From contig JADFIX010000082.1 of the NCBI GenBank assembly GCA_022566435.1, positions 2,017 to 9,368 on the forward strand: DNA of 7,352 bases. The letters run 5' to 3'. The notes beneath the pieces are model-generated. The model worked only from the letters and a program-made list of their open reading frames with translations. It made no database searches and was not told the DNA's origin. Positions 1-5,958 of the stretch are shown piece by piece. Source of the stretch: Planctomycetota bacterium (GTDB lineage: Bacteria; Planctomycetota; Phycisphaerae; UBA1845). The position numbers and the translations under genes are program-made. How positions within the stretch are numbered: position 1 is the stretch's first letter; each line of letters starts with the position of its first letter.

Positions 1-2
1 AC

Positions 3-1064
3 GTCACCCGTGCCGGACGGCGGATTTACCTCGGGGCGGAAAGAGTTTCTGCCTTGAAGAAATACCATTTGCTCGCCGCTGGCGTTCTGCCGACGGGGCC
101 ACCGGACAAGATCTTGCCAATCTCGGCGAAGGCGCTCGCCAACCGGTTTCTGGCTGCCCAGCAAGCGAATTGGAGAAACCGAAAGAAGACGCTAACTGTG
201 TATCGAGATTGGCTCGGACGCTTCTTGAAGGACCATCGCGGCCTGAACGCTTGCGAGTACACCGTCGAGATGTTCGCTGCGTGGAAGATCTCATTGCGTG
301 AACGGAAGTATACTCCAGAGTCAATCAACCATTACTTGAGCGCAGTCCGAGCGATGTACGCCTTCGGAGAAGACGTGGACCTGATCCCGAAGGCGCCACG
401 CTTGCGACGCGTTCGCAACGAGTCGCGGATGGGGTTGACCAACCGATCCAAGACGATTTATTCAAAGCTTGATGCAAAAAATCTTTTTTCTTGCGCCGAC
501 ACACAGTTTCGGGCGATGATCCTACTCGCGTTGAATGCAGGATTCGGACCGAAAGACATCCACGACCTGAAATGGCACGATCTGCGCGGTAACCGTGTAG
601 CGTTATCGAGAAGCAAGACCGGCGTACATCAGTCCTATCAGCTTTGGCCAGAGACGGCACAGGCACTTGGAGGTTTGCGGCAAAGTAGGACCGCATTGAT
701 CAAACGGCTGGTACGCCGAGGTCGGATTCGGACCGACCGGGGACATGTGTTCGTCACTCGATACTGGGATCCGTGGTTGTCGGACGCCGTCAGTCGAGAG
801 TTTCGCAAGCTTTGCAAGAAGGCAGGCGTGCCCTGCTAGGGCTTCTATCGGCTTCGGCATTGCGCTGCGACCGCAGTGTCCCTGGTGGCGACGCCGCACG
901 TACATCGTAAATTCATGCGCCACTCGCAGCTCCAACAGCAGGTAACGTTTACTCATACACCGGACGAGGAAGTGGATACGGCTGTAAGGCGGGCGAGAGA
1001 GAAATTGCTGCCTGGTCTCACCGAAGATGAGGAAAGTAGTCCTCAACAGTCGCGAGCCGTTTGA
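3..1064 (+). pseudogene. Planctomycete-type tyrosine recombinase (phage integrase), 5'-partial, interrupted by an in-frame TAG
   Basis: Site-specific tyrosine recombinase that would insert or excise a mobile element. The frame is open to the left window edge: GRRIYLGAE and KYHLLAAG, typical N-terminal phrases of this family, precede the first candidate start (TTG at 54), so the true start probably lies outside the window. A SAM-like core-binding region follows (about 120-400: TLTVYRDWLGRFL, INHYLSAVRAMYAFG), then the catalytic domain with LNAGFGPKDIHDLKW, SKTG and LWPETAQAL. A TAG at 837-839 stops the frame after KKAGVPC. The same frame continues past it with GFYRLRH (HxxR-box region), MRHSQLQQ and HTPDEEVDTAVRRARE, ending at 1064. 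Where family members have the Tyr nucleophile (pattern YTH), this copy has FTH; the TTT codon is at 948-950. The G-F-G segment lies where XerD has its first catalytic Arg; as I recall, many planctomycete members also lack it. Stop codon plus lost nucleophile argue for an inactive relic. Confidence 0.85.
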
Positions 1065-2226
1065 ATCGCGGCGGACGTTGTTGTTGCGGTCCGGTCTCGT
1101 ACCGGCGGTTCAGGAAGTCGTCGAGCGCATCGGCCGGGATCCGGTACAGCGGGCGTTTCTTGCCGAAGAAAAAGTGGTGATTGATGCTGGTCAGGATCAT
1201 CTGTGCCACGGGGCCGACGGCCGAAACGCCCAGGCAAATGCCGATCCCTGCTTCGCGACCCTGTTTGACGAGTTGCGCAGTCGGCGAGAGGTTGTCTTCA
1301 AAGGCGGCCTCCCACTCTTCGCTGATGTCCTGGTCCATTTCATCCGCGATGATGACACAATCGATGGCGTCGCAGCGCTGGTACCGGTATTGGCGCCCGA
1401 GAAGAAGTTGATTGAACAGGAGGTCGGTGGCGATGGCTCGCACCCATGCCGGAGAGAGAGCGCACAGATCGAGCACGGCATGTTTGCGCTCGGCGACAAG
1501 TCGTTCCAGTTCGAGACCACGGTGCGCTTGAAACATCGTCCCGGACGACTGTACCAATCCTTCCAGACGTTGGACCAAGGAACGCTCGTAGTCGCTTTTT
1601 TCCGCCAGAAGGTGGAGAGGCGCAATGCGTGCGAGTTCCAGAATATTCGCCAGCGTGGGCCACAGGAGCGGCTCCTGTGCCTGCGGATTGAGCGCCCACA
1701 GAAGCAGTTCCATCATGTTCGCCAAAACGGTGGCGCTGAACTTCAAATTGGCCCGGGCGGCGATAATCTCACTGGCGCGGTTGATGGCGACACGCGGTGG
1801 AACGCCCGCTGGTTGTTGAAGTCCCAAGTGGAGCGTTTCATGGGCGCCGAGGTGGAGCCATGTCTGGCCGGCAACTTGAGGGAGATCCGCGTAGTCACCG
1901 CCCTTTCGGTCGAGTATGATCAGCGTGATCCAGCGGTCGGGATGCTCTTCGTTCCAGCGAAGAACATCCCGGCCAGTGACCCGCATCGCGGTCGTCTTCC
2001 CCGAACCCGTCCGTCCACCAAAGAGTGCATTCAGCGCGCCTGAAACCGACATGCCCAGGGGGACGTTCGGATCTTCGACCAAGTGACCGACAACCAAGTC
2101 GGGGCTGCCGCGTTTTGGAGTAGACAGACGCCGTGCTTGGGCTTGCGGAATAGGCCCCGCTTGGAGCAGAAGGAGCATATGGCGATCAGAACCGGCTCCT
2201 TCCCGCGGAGCATCGAGCCGTTCCAC
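1018..2226 (-). CDS. P-loop ATPase of the HerA/VirD4/FtsK type (DNA transfer or DNA-pumping ATPase)
   Basis: Likely a DNA-translocating or coupling ATPase of an integrative or conjugative element. In the 402-residue frame: Walker A GRTGSGKTT (residues 71-79) after GALNALFG; a VirD4-like strand LIILDRKGGDYADL (102-115); Walker B VIIADEMDQ (291-299); and LVKQGREAGIGICLGVSAV (319-337), matching the R-x-x-G-I-G-x-x-L-x-x segment after Walker B in coupling and HerA ATPases. No membrane segment is visible. The ATG at 2226 is only the most upstream Met in this frame. Residues 1-35 look non-native, and family-like sequence starts near PKRGSPDLVVGHLVEDP (37-53). Immediately upstream, a different minus frame looks coding, so the native N-terminus is probably longer and frame-shifted. 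The 3' end overlaps the read-through tail of the convergent integrase by 47 bp, so the C-terminus may also be trimmed. The family is confident; the conjugative role is inferred. Confidence 0.82.
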   Translation of the reverse strand: MERLDAPREGAGSDRHMLLLLQAGPIPQAQARRLSTPKRGSPDLVVGHLVEDPNVPLGMSVSGALNALFGGRTGSGKTTAMRVTGRDVLRWNEEHPDRWITLIILDRKGGDYADLPQVAGQTWLHLGAHETLHLGLQQPAGVPPRVAINRASEIIAARANLKFSATVLANMMELLLWALNPQAQEPLLWPTLANILELARIAPLHLLAEKSDYERSLVQRLEGLVQSSGTMFQAHRGLELERLVAERKHAVLDLCALSPAWVRAIATDLLFNQLLLGRQYRYQRCDAIDCVIIADEMDQDISEEWEAAFEDNLSPTAQLVKQGREAGIGICLGVSAVGPVAQMILTSINHHFFFGKKRPLYRIPADALDDFLNRRYETGPQQQRPPRFKRLATVEDYFPHLR

Positions 2227-2290
2227 AGGATGTCGTCGACGAGTTCCTGGTGTTCGTGGGCGACCGATTGAACCGGAGCGCCGTATTCGT
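2125..2290 (-). pseudogene. Coding-like segment upstream of the ATPase, in another frame (probable frame-shifted N-terminus or overlapping gene)
   Basis: In the minus frame offset from the ATPase, this stretch reads EYGAPVQSVAHEHQELVDD, then ILWNGSMLRGKEPVLIAI, then CSFCSKRGLFRKPKHGVCL. Almost every codon ends in C or G, as in the ATPase body, while the ATPase frame over the same bases has poor codon use. The C-x-x-C pair could belong to a zinc-binding knuckle. The coding signal passes from this frame to the ATPase frame between about 2110 and 2130. No ATG, GTG or TTG start sits at a sensible upstream position before the oppositely oriented gene at 2293. This fits either a 5'-truncated, frameshifted ATPase N-terminus or the tail of an upstream overlapping gene. 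I do not recognise the family. Confidence 0.4.
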
Positions 2291-2292
2291 CG

Positions 2293-2535
2293 GTGGTCCG
2301 CGCAGGATCGGTTTCTTGCGCACTTTGGGAAAACGAAGTAACCGTCGATGGCCGAAAGGTCACGATGCTGAAGGCATCCGTAGAGCGACGGTACAAGGAC
2401 AGCTCTGGGGAATGGAAAAGCTCAAACAGCTTTTCGCGCAGCGAAATCCCGTTGGCGAAGTACTGCTTGAACAAGGCGTTTGAGTACATGGTCGCAGAAC
2501 GAACCATGGGTGACAATGGCGACACGGGCGAGTAA
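2293..2535 (+). CDS. Small conserved planctomycete protein of unknown function (VRAGS/WENE/RRYKD type)
   Basis: An 80-residue protein matching by eye a small hypothetical family common on planctomycete chromosomes and mobile elements. The pattern is V-R-A-G-S-x-x-x-A-x-W-E-N-E, then RRYKDSSGEWKSSNSFSR, then IPLAKYCLNKAFEYMV. Its role is unknown to me. It has no signal peptide or membrane segment; the first half looks beta-rich and ends in a helix. The GTG at 2293 is chosen because an in-frame TGA lies at 2269-2271 and conserved sequence begins right after it. No strong Shine-Dalgarno is visible. It is divergent from the ATPase, and its last bases overlap the next reading frame (ATG 2516), suggesting translational coupling if that frame is real. 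Relatives often sit among plasmid-like or ICE genes, which fits this neighbourhood. Confidence 0.7.
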   Translation: MVRAGSVSCALWENEVTVDGRKVTMLKASVERRYKDSSGEWKSSNSFSRSEIPLAKYCLNKAFEYMVAERTMGDNGDTGE

Positions 2536-2983
2536 TTCGGCAAGTAGTCGAGAGACAACGGCATCGGTCTTTTTGCCCGGGCTGTTTTCTTCTCCTCAGC
2601 AACAGCAGCCAATCTTCTCGTCCTGGCTTGAGAAGCTGGAAGCCGAACTTGGGGCTACGTTGCTCCAGCGACAACATCGGCAGGAAATCGAAGGCGCAAT
2701 CGCTCGGGCAAAGCGGCCTCTGTTGGACAGGTGGATCCGAGGGCAATCGTGCCGTGCCAAGTGGAAGCAAGATCGTCGAGATCTGAGCAAATCCGACCAC
2801 CGCCACAGTGTTAGCGGTGCTCGAATCCTCGATGAAACCGAGGACTCTTTGTACGAGAACGACGTCACGGTTGCGTCGGGTAATCGTGAAGGTGTGCCGG
2901 CACAATTGAGGCGATTGGAGTCGGCCTCTTGTCTTTTCGAAGACGCGAGCACCGCAATTCTGTTGTCGCAACTCGGAGTATGA
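2516..2983 (+). CDS. Unrecognised 155-residue reading frame, possibly a chimera of a gene start and antisense integrase remains
   Basis: Residues about 20-85 look protein-like: VFLPGLFSS, PIFSSWLEKLEAELGATLL, QRQHRQEIEGAIARAKRPLL and DRWIRGQ form a plausible amphipathic helical domain with ordinary codon use. The ATG at 2516 overlaps the end of the preceding gene by 20 bp; TTG 2480 and GTG 2510 are alternative in-frame starts. From about 2780 on the quality falls. The opposite strand there reads like a degraded tyrosine recombinase, so the last 65 residues may be accidental readthrough after a truncation. I do not recognise the N-terminal domain and assign no function. Confidence 0.35.
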   Translation: MATRASNSASSRETTASVFLPGLFSSPQQQQPIFSSWLEKLEAELGATLLQRQHRQEIEGAIARAKRPLLDRWIRGQSCRAKWKQDRRDLSKSDHRHSVSGARILDETEDSLYENDVTVASGNREGVPAQLRRLESASCLFEDASTAILLSQLGV

Positions 2984-2995
2984 ACGCCGGTTGAA
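2780..2995 (-). pseudogene. Degraded C-terminal fragment of a tyrosine recombinase (second integrase relic)
   Basis: One minus frame, read right to left, contains SPQLCRHTFTITRRN (RHTF at 2899-2888), RDVVLVQRVLG (DVVLVQRVLG at 2866-2837) and SSTANT (2824-2807). In order and spacing these resemble the HxxR box, the LLGH helix and the x-S-x-x-T-T strand of XerC/D-type integrases (compare SPHQLRHTFAT...VQRLLGH-SS-TT). Four residues, FIED, stand where a single His is expected, and no Tyr nucleophile follows, so the fragment is eroded. It lies on the 3' side of the tRNA-Ser-like scar, next to its hairpin, where integrase genes often sit. The resemblance comes from short motifs only, and the overlapping plus frame is an alternative reading. 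Confidence 0.4.
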
Positions 2996-3003
2996 AAACG
3001 CAA

Positions 3004-3039
3004 GCCACGAAAACCTATAAGAATAGATGTTTTCGTGGC
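3004..3039 (-). terminator. Perfect 11-bp stem hairpin downstream of the tRNA-Ser-like fragment
   Basis: GCCACGAAAAC (3004-3014) pairs perfectly with GTTTTCGTGGC (3029-3039) across a 14-base loop. On the minus strand the hairpin comes just after the tRNA-like 3' end and is followed after four bases by GTTTTTC, the layout of a rho-independent terminator for a tRNA transcript. The loop is longer than usual. It may be the original terminator of the tRNA gene whose 3' end is duplicated here. Confidence 0.6.
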
Positions 3040-3047
3040 CTACACAT

Positions 3048-3070
3048 CGGAGAGGGGGGGATTCGAACCC
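3048..3070 (-). other. tRNA-Ser-like 3'-end fragment; probable attachment-site scar
   Basis: On the minus strand the sequence runs GGG, TTCGAAT (T-loop), CCCCC (T-stem 3' half), CCTCTCC (acceptor 3' half), then G (discriminator). These are exact tRNA lengths. Acceptor CCTCTCC with discriminator G fits a tRNA-Ser beginning GGAGAGG. The rest is missing: upstream on the minus strand there is no GGAGAGG, no D arm or anticodon arm, and the 5' T-stem partner is right for only three bases. A tRNA 3' terminus on its own is the classic product of tyrosine-recombinase integration into a tRNA gene. The tRNA-Ser identity is inferred from acceptor and discriminator only. Confidence 0.6.
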
Positions 3071-3385
3071 TAAATCCCCGATTGACGCCAATTGTCCTTT
3101 GTTGACTCTAGTTGACGTAACCTTTTGTGCCAAACCAAGATAAGGTCAATAGGCGTCAACGCGAGCTGAGGCGTGTGGACGTCGCATGACGCGCCGAAAC
3201 AACACACAGAGAACACAGTCTTCGCGTGCTCCAGCAAGGGCTCAAACAGATTCCGAGAGCTTACCTCCAAAAAAAAGAAGGTCAAAATGCGAGTTGGCGA
3301 TCCACCCTGCTCATGAGGGACGGGGCTTGGATGCCGGAGTTTGATGGCCGATACAGCAACGCTGCCCTCGCATGCGGAGATGACG
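3071..3385. other. Intergenic stretch between the two tRNA fragments; no convincing gene
   Basis: The 315 bp between the oppositely oriented tRNA 3' ends hold reading frames on both strands (for example minus 3070-3396), but none has a recognisable family, a good start or consistent codon use. GTTGACTCTAGTTGAC and nearby GTCAA/TTGAC words (3099-3160) recur near the tRNA-Ser-like scar and could be recombinase arm sites. That is only a suggestion. I see no terminator or clear promoter here. Confidence 0.4.
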
Positions 3386-3433
3386 GTCGGGCTCATAACC
3401 CGGAGGTCGCAGGTTCGAGTCCTGCCCCCGCTA
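3386..3433 (+). other. tRNA-Met (CAT) 3' fragment from the anticodon stem onward; probable attachment-site scar
   Basis: The 48 bp give a complete anticodon arm (TCGGG, loop CTCATAA with anticodon CAT at 3394-3396, CCCGG), variable loop AGGTC, T-arm GCAGG-TTCGAGT-CCTGC, acceptor 3' half CCCCGCT and discriminator A. The matching 5' half is absent: no AGCGGGG and no D arm lie upstream, where the sequence is unrelated. Loss of similarity at the anticodon stem fits recombination at a tRNA anticodon loop, a known class of integrase target. In the usual geometry the integrated element lies on the 5' (left) side and older flanking DNA on the right. A terminator follows directly. Confidence 0.8.
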
Positions 3434-3450
3434 TTCGCTAAGTCCTTGCA

Positions 3451-3480
3451 AGCCAGCCACTTACGGCTGGCTTTCTTTGT
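3451..3480 (+). terminator. Rho-independent terminator after the tRNA-Met fragment
   Basis: AGCCAGCC (3451-3458) pairs perfectly with GGCTGGCT (3465-3472) across a 6-base loop, followed by the T-rich TTCTTTGT. It lies 17 bases after the tRNA fragment, as expected for the native terminator of that tRNA gene, and would shield the downstream genes from transcription coming from the left. Confidence 0.8.
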
Positions 3481-3505
3481 GCTCAGAGTGTCCGGAAATG
3501 GGTTA

Positions 3506-3532
3506 GGCTTGTGGGGGGCTTGCCTAGGCTTG
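3506..3532 (+). promoter_or_regulatory. Three GGCTTG words at 10-11 bp spacing upstream of the OLD gene pair
   Basis: GGCTTG occurs at 3506-3511, 3517-3522 and 3527-3532, one helical turn apart, in the leader between the tRNA terminator and the 3645 gene. Phased short direct repeats can be regulator sites. I found no well-matched sigma70 promoter in 3480-3645; the best -10-like word is TTAAAT at 3626-3631, without a good -35. G-rich composition could produce the words by chance. Confidence 0.2.
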
Positions 3533-3644
3533 CCGGTTTTTGGTCGGTCACATGTGGGCGGTCGTTTTGCCGACGGCCGCGAACTCGGTAGACTGGCCGG
3601 TTCAGGTGGCGATCAGCACGCCAACTTAAATAGAGGGCAGAAGA

Positions 3645-4007
3645 GTGCCACACTCCTACGATCAGGATGTTTGGGACGCCGCGAAGCGGGAGGCGAAGGA
3701 ACTCATCGGAGAACGTGCCCGCACACGCGGCATGATCCCATATTCCGAACTTGTAGACGGCATGACGGCGATCAGATTTGAGGCAAACGCCAGGCCACTT
3801 TTTGACTTACTTGATGAAATCTCAACAGAAGAAACTGCGGCTGGGCGAGGCATGATGACAGCTCTAGTTGTTCACAAGACCGGCGACCGACAGCCTGGCC
3901 CCGGATTCTTCGAGCTGGCGAAGCGACTCGGCCGAGATGTCTCGGACAAGACCGCCTGCTGGTTGGAAGAGCTCAATAAGGTGCATGCTGCCTGGTCCTC
4001 GGAGTAG
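3645..4007 (+). CDS. Conserved hypothetical protein (120 aa), upstream partner of the OLD nuclease
   Basis: I recognise this as a widespread bacterial hypothetical family but know no established function. Conserved-looking features are WDAAKREAKELI (10-21), RGMIPYSELV (28-37), DEISTEETAAGRGMMTALVV (57-76), PGPGFFELAKRLGRD (84-98) and a C-terminal WLEELNKVHAAW. The composition suggests a small soluble, helix-rich protein. The MIPYSEL segment resembles the G-x-x-x-Y-x-E-L element of some winged-helix folds, which is only a hint. The start is GTG at 3645 with a weak GGGCAGAAGA leader; the next in-frame Met (30) would cut into conserved sequence. It ends 67 bp before the OLD gene on the same strand, with no terminator between, so co-transcription is likely. 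This pairing is the main reason to suspect a role linked to the nuclease. Confidence 0.8.
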   Translation: MPHSYDQDVWDAAKREAKELIGERARTRGMIPYSELVDGMTAIRFEANARPLFDLLDEISTEETAAGRGMMTALVVHKTGDRQPGPGFFELAKRLGRDVSDKTACWLEELNKVHAAWSSE

Positions 4008-4074
4008 ATCATGCCGGTCGTACGCATTTCGCCGACAACCGGGCGGCGACTGTCCTTATTGAGGTGCAAGTTTC

Positions 4075-5460
4075 ATGAGCTCTCTTGCTTCATTGACGAT
4101 CGATGGCTATCGCGGCTTCGCAGACGAACAGACAATCAATTTCGCTGTTCCGAATGGGGGTTTCGGAAGCGGCTTAACGATGATTGTCGGCCCGAATAAT
4201 GCCGGCAAATCATCTATAATAGAATCGCTGCATGCTGTCTCTCGCCAATCGCAAGCCGTTAGTATTTCCGAAGGAAAGAGGAACCATGCCGCCGGTGATC
4301 GTGTGGTGTTTACAATCGTGAACTCCGAAGGAGGAATGAAACGGCTCGCAACGGTCTCTGGGGCAGGCAGTGAAACAGCGTGGGGTGACAACCAAAGCAC
4401 CGAGCCGACGCAAGACCGCTTCTTCATTGTTCCGTCACGCCGGTCCTTTAATCCCTTCTTTGGAAAGGGCATCGCCAATAGACAGGCTTACATGAGCTCC
4501 TACAATCTCCCCCCGCAGCGTGGCACGCCTCTACAGTTTTCAAACCGTCTATTCGAGATTCAGAAAGAACCTGACGCCTTTAACGCACTCCTTGGTCGCA
4601 TCCTGGACCCAGTGCCAACTTGGTATATCGATCAAAATGAAGCCGGACAATTCTACCTTAAGGTAAAATCGGGCGATCAGTATCACAACAGTGATGGGCT
4701 TGGCGAGGGCATCATAAGTGCTATGTTTATAGTGGACTCACTCTATGATTCCGCGGAGGGCGACATTATTGTTATTGATGAGCCCGAATTATCCTTGCAT
4801 CCAGCTTTGCAACGGCGACTAAGCCCGGTCCTCGCCGATTACGCCAAGTCGCGACAAATCATTTACGCCACGCATTCTCCGTACTTTGTGAATTGGAAGG
4901 CAATCGTTGCCGGAGCTGCAGTTGTTCGCGTAAGGCAGAAGGACAATCGCTCTGTCGTTCATCATCTTTCCCCCGCCGCGAAAGAACGGGTTCGAGGCAT
5001 AATTTCTGACCGTAACAATCCGCACGTACTCGGTCTCGATGCAAGTGAGGCTTTTTTTGTTGACGATAAGATCGTACTCGTGGAGGGCCAAGAGGACGTC
5101 ATATTCTACGCTCGAATTATGGACCAGCTGCGGTCACATTTGCCCGCAACATTTTTTGGTTGGGGTGTTGGCGGTGCTAGCAAGATGCGGACTATCACGT
5201 CCATTCTTCATGATCTCGGTTACGAGAAGATTGTTGGAATCCTAGACGGCGACAAGACCCAGGAAGCCGAACGCCTAACTCAGGATTTTCCCGAATACAA
5301 GTTCTGTACGATACCTGCTCCGGATGTACGCACAAAGCCTGCTAGGCGTGCGACCGACGAAGTACGGGGCTTGATCGATGAGGAGGGCATTGTAAGAAGC
5401 GAATACAGAACAGGCGTGCAGCAAATATTTGAAGACCTTACCGGATGGCTGTCAAACTGA
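4075..5460 (+). CDS. OLD-family ATP-dependent endonuclease (ABC-type ATPase plus TOPRIM domain)
   Basis: Overcoming-lysogenization-defect family protein: an SMC/ABC-like ATPase fused to a TOPRIM nuclease, a group that includes anti-phage nucleases. Visible in the 461 residues: N-terminal LTIDGYRGF (7-15); Walker A GPNNAGKSS (39-47); ABC signature region SDGLGEG (206-212); Walker B IIVIDEPELSLHP (231-243) with the catalytic Glu; switch His in ATHSP (265-269). The TOPRIM domain has KIVLVEGQED (332-341, Glu337) and GILDGDK (388-394, Asp391 and Asp393), the metal-binding E and DxD. All key residues are present and the frame is intact, unlike the surrounding relics. ATG 4075 has GAGG ten bases upstream. 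No UvrD-like helicase follows, so this is not a Gabija-type (class 2) locus as far as the window shows; it fits class 1 or a smaller OLD branch. Length is somewhat below that of many class 1 proteins. Confidence 0.92.
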   Translation: MSSLASLTIDGYRGFADEQTINFAVPNGGFGSGLTMIVGPNNAGKSSIIESLHAVSRQSQAVSISEGKRNHAAGDRVVFTIVNSEGGMKRLATVSGAGSETAWGDNQSTEPTQDRFFIVPSRRSFNPFFGKGIANRQAYMSSYNLPPQRGTPLQFSNRLFEIQKEPDAFNALLGRILDPVPTWYIDQNEAGQFYLKVKSGDQYHNSDGLGEGIISAMFIVDSLYDSAEGDIIVIDEPELSLHPALQRRLSPVLADYAKSRQIIYATHSPYFVNWKAIVAGAAVVRVRQKDNRSVVHHLSPAAKERVRGIISDRNNPHVLGLDASEAFFVDDKIVLVEGQEDVIFYARIMDQLRSHLPATFFGWGVGGASKMRTITSILHDLGYEKIVGILDGDKTQEAERLTQDFPEYKFCTIPAPDVRTKPARRATDEVRGLIDEEGIVRSEYRTGVQQIFEDLTGWLSN

Positions 5461-5513
5461 AGCCGCTGTCTAAGGCGTTCAACGCACTCTACAATTAGTC
5501 ACGAAGGAAGTCA

Positions 5514-5940
5514 TCAAACCGCCTCCGCTGAGACCACCTTCAGCGGCATGTCGTCGACGTCGTCCAGCCGGTTCACCGCGTTCCGGTTGGAGCCGGGGAC
5601 GAGGTGCCCGTACACGTCCACCGTCGTTTGGATCGAGGCGTGGCCCATTTGCTCCTTGACGTAATGCAAGGATTCGCCCTGGGAAAGCAGCAGGCTGGCG
5701 AACGTGTGCCGGATGTCGTGGAACCGGAACCGCGGTAGGTCGGCCTGTTCGATCAGTTTGTAGAACACTCGGCTGCGAAAGTTGTCGCCGCACATCGGGC
5801 CGCCGTTCCTGGCGGGAAAAACGAATTGGACCATTTCCGATCGACCCTGCCGTCCCGGAATTTCGAACGTTTTTAGCTGCCCTCCGGACCAGGATCCGGT
5901 AAGCCGCAAAGTCCACGTCGTCCCAGGCCAAAATCCACTG
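5514..5940 (-). pseudogene. Truncated, frameshifted tyrosine recombinase (third integrase relic)
   Basis: C-terminal catalytic domain of an XerC/D-like phage integrase. The 3' part (from about 5880 down) reads FVFPARNGGPMCGDNFRS, then RFHDIRHTFASLLLSQGES with HxxR, then YVKEQMGHASIQTTVDVYGHLVPG with the MGH box and Tyr nucleophile, and it ends at 5514. The N-terminal part of the domain, LAWDDVDFAAYRILVR, lies in another frame at about 5885-5931, so a frameshift separates them. About 30 residues normally found between this strand and the VFPA motif, including the KT-type beta-hairpin, are missing. Everything before LAWDDVDF is absent, and similarity stops at about 5940, where a GACAC-N7-GTGTC dyad begins. 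It converges on the OLD gene with a 53-bp gap. Catalytic residues survive in the 3' part, but the gene cannot make a whole recombinase. Confidence 0.85.
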
Positions 5941-5957
5941 ACACTTAAATCGTGTCG
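5939..5957. promoter_or_regulatory. Dyad TGACAC-N7-GTGTCG downstream of the XRE gene (candidate operator copy 1)
   Basis: TGACAC (5939-5944) and GTGTCG (5951-5956 plus G5957, with GTGTC exact) flank a 7-base spacer. GACAC-N7-GTGTC is perfectly symmetric and matches in sequence and spacing the dyad at 6233-6251. It begins one base past the XRE stop codon, between that gene and the integrase relic. It could let the regulator control the downstream integrase. Confidence 0.5.
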
Positions 5958-5958
5958 C

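Noticed and set aside
1027..2043. 338-residue plus-strand reading frame opposite the ATPase
   Set aside because: It is antisense to a clear P-loop ATPase with Walker motifs. The frame stays open because of the GC-rich codon pattern of the real gene and has no recognisable domain.
2031..2612. 193-residue minus-strand reading frame as one gene
   Set aside because: Its upstream two-thirds is antisense to the recognisable small protein at 2293-2535. Only the part at about 2125-2290 looks coding and is listed separately.
3048..3140. A complete tRNA on the minus strand
   Set aside because: Only the T-loop, T-stem 3' half, acceptor 3' half and discriminator are present. No GGAGAGG acceptor or anticodon arm is found at the right distance.
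3070..3396. 108-residue minus-strand and overlapping plus-strand frames between the tRNA fragments
   Set aside because: They have no recognisable family and no ribosome binding site, and they run into tRNA-derived sequence.
3340..3433. A complete tRNA-Met gene
   Set aside because: The anticodon arm and everything 3' of it are perfect, but no D arm or 5' acceptor complementary to CCCCGCT exists upstream.
4075..5460. Gabija system (GajA/GajB)
   Set aside because: The OLD protein fits the GajA superfamily broadly, but no UvrD-like helicase follows; an integrase relic lies downstream on the opposite strand instead.
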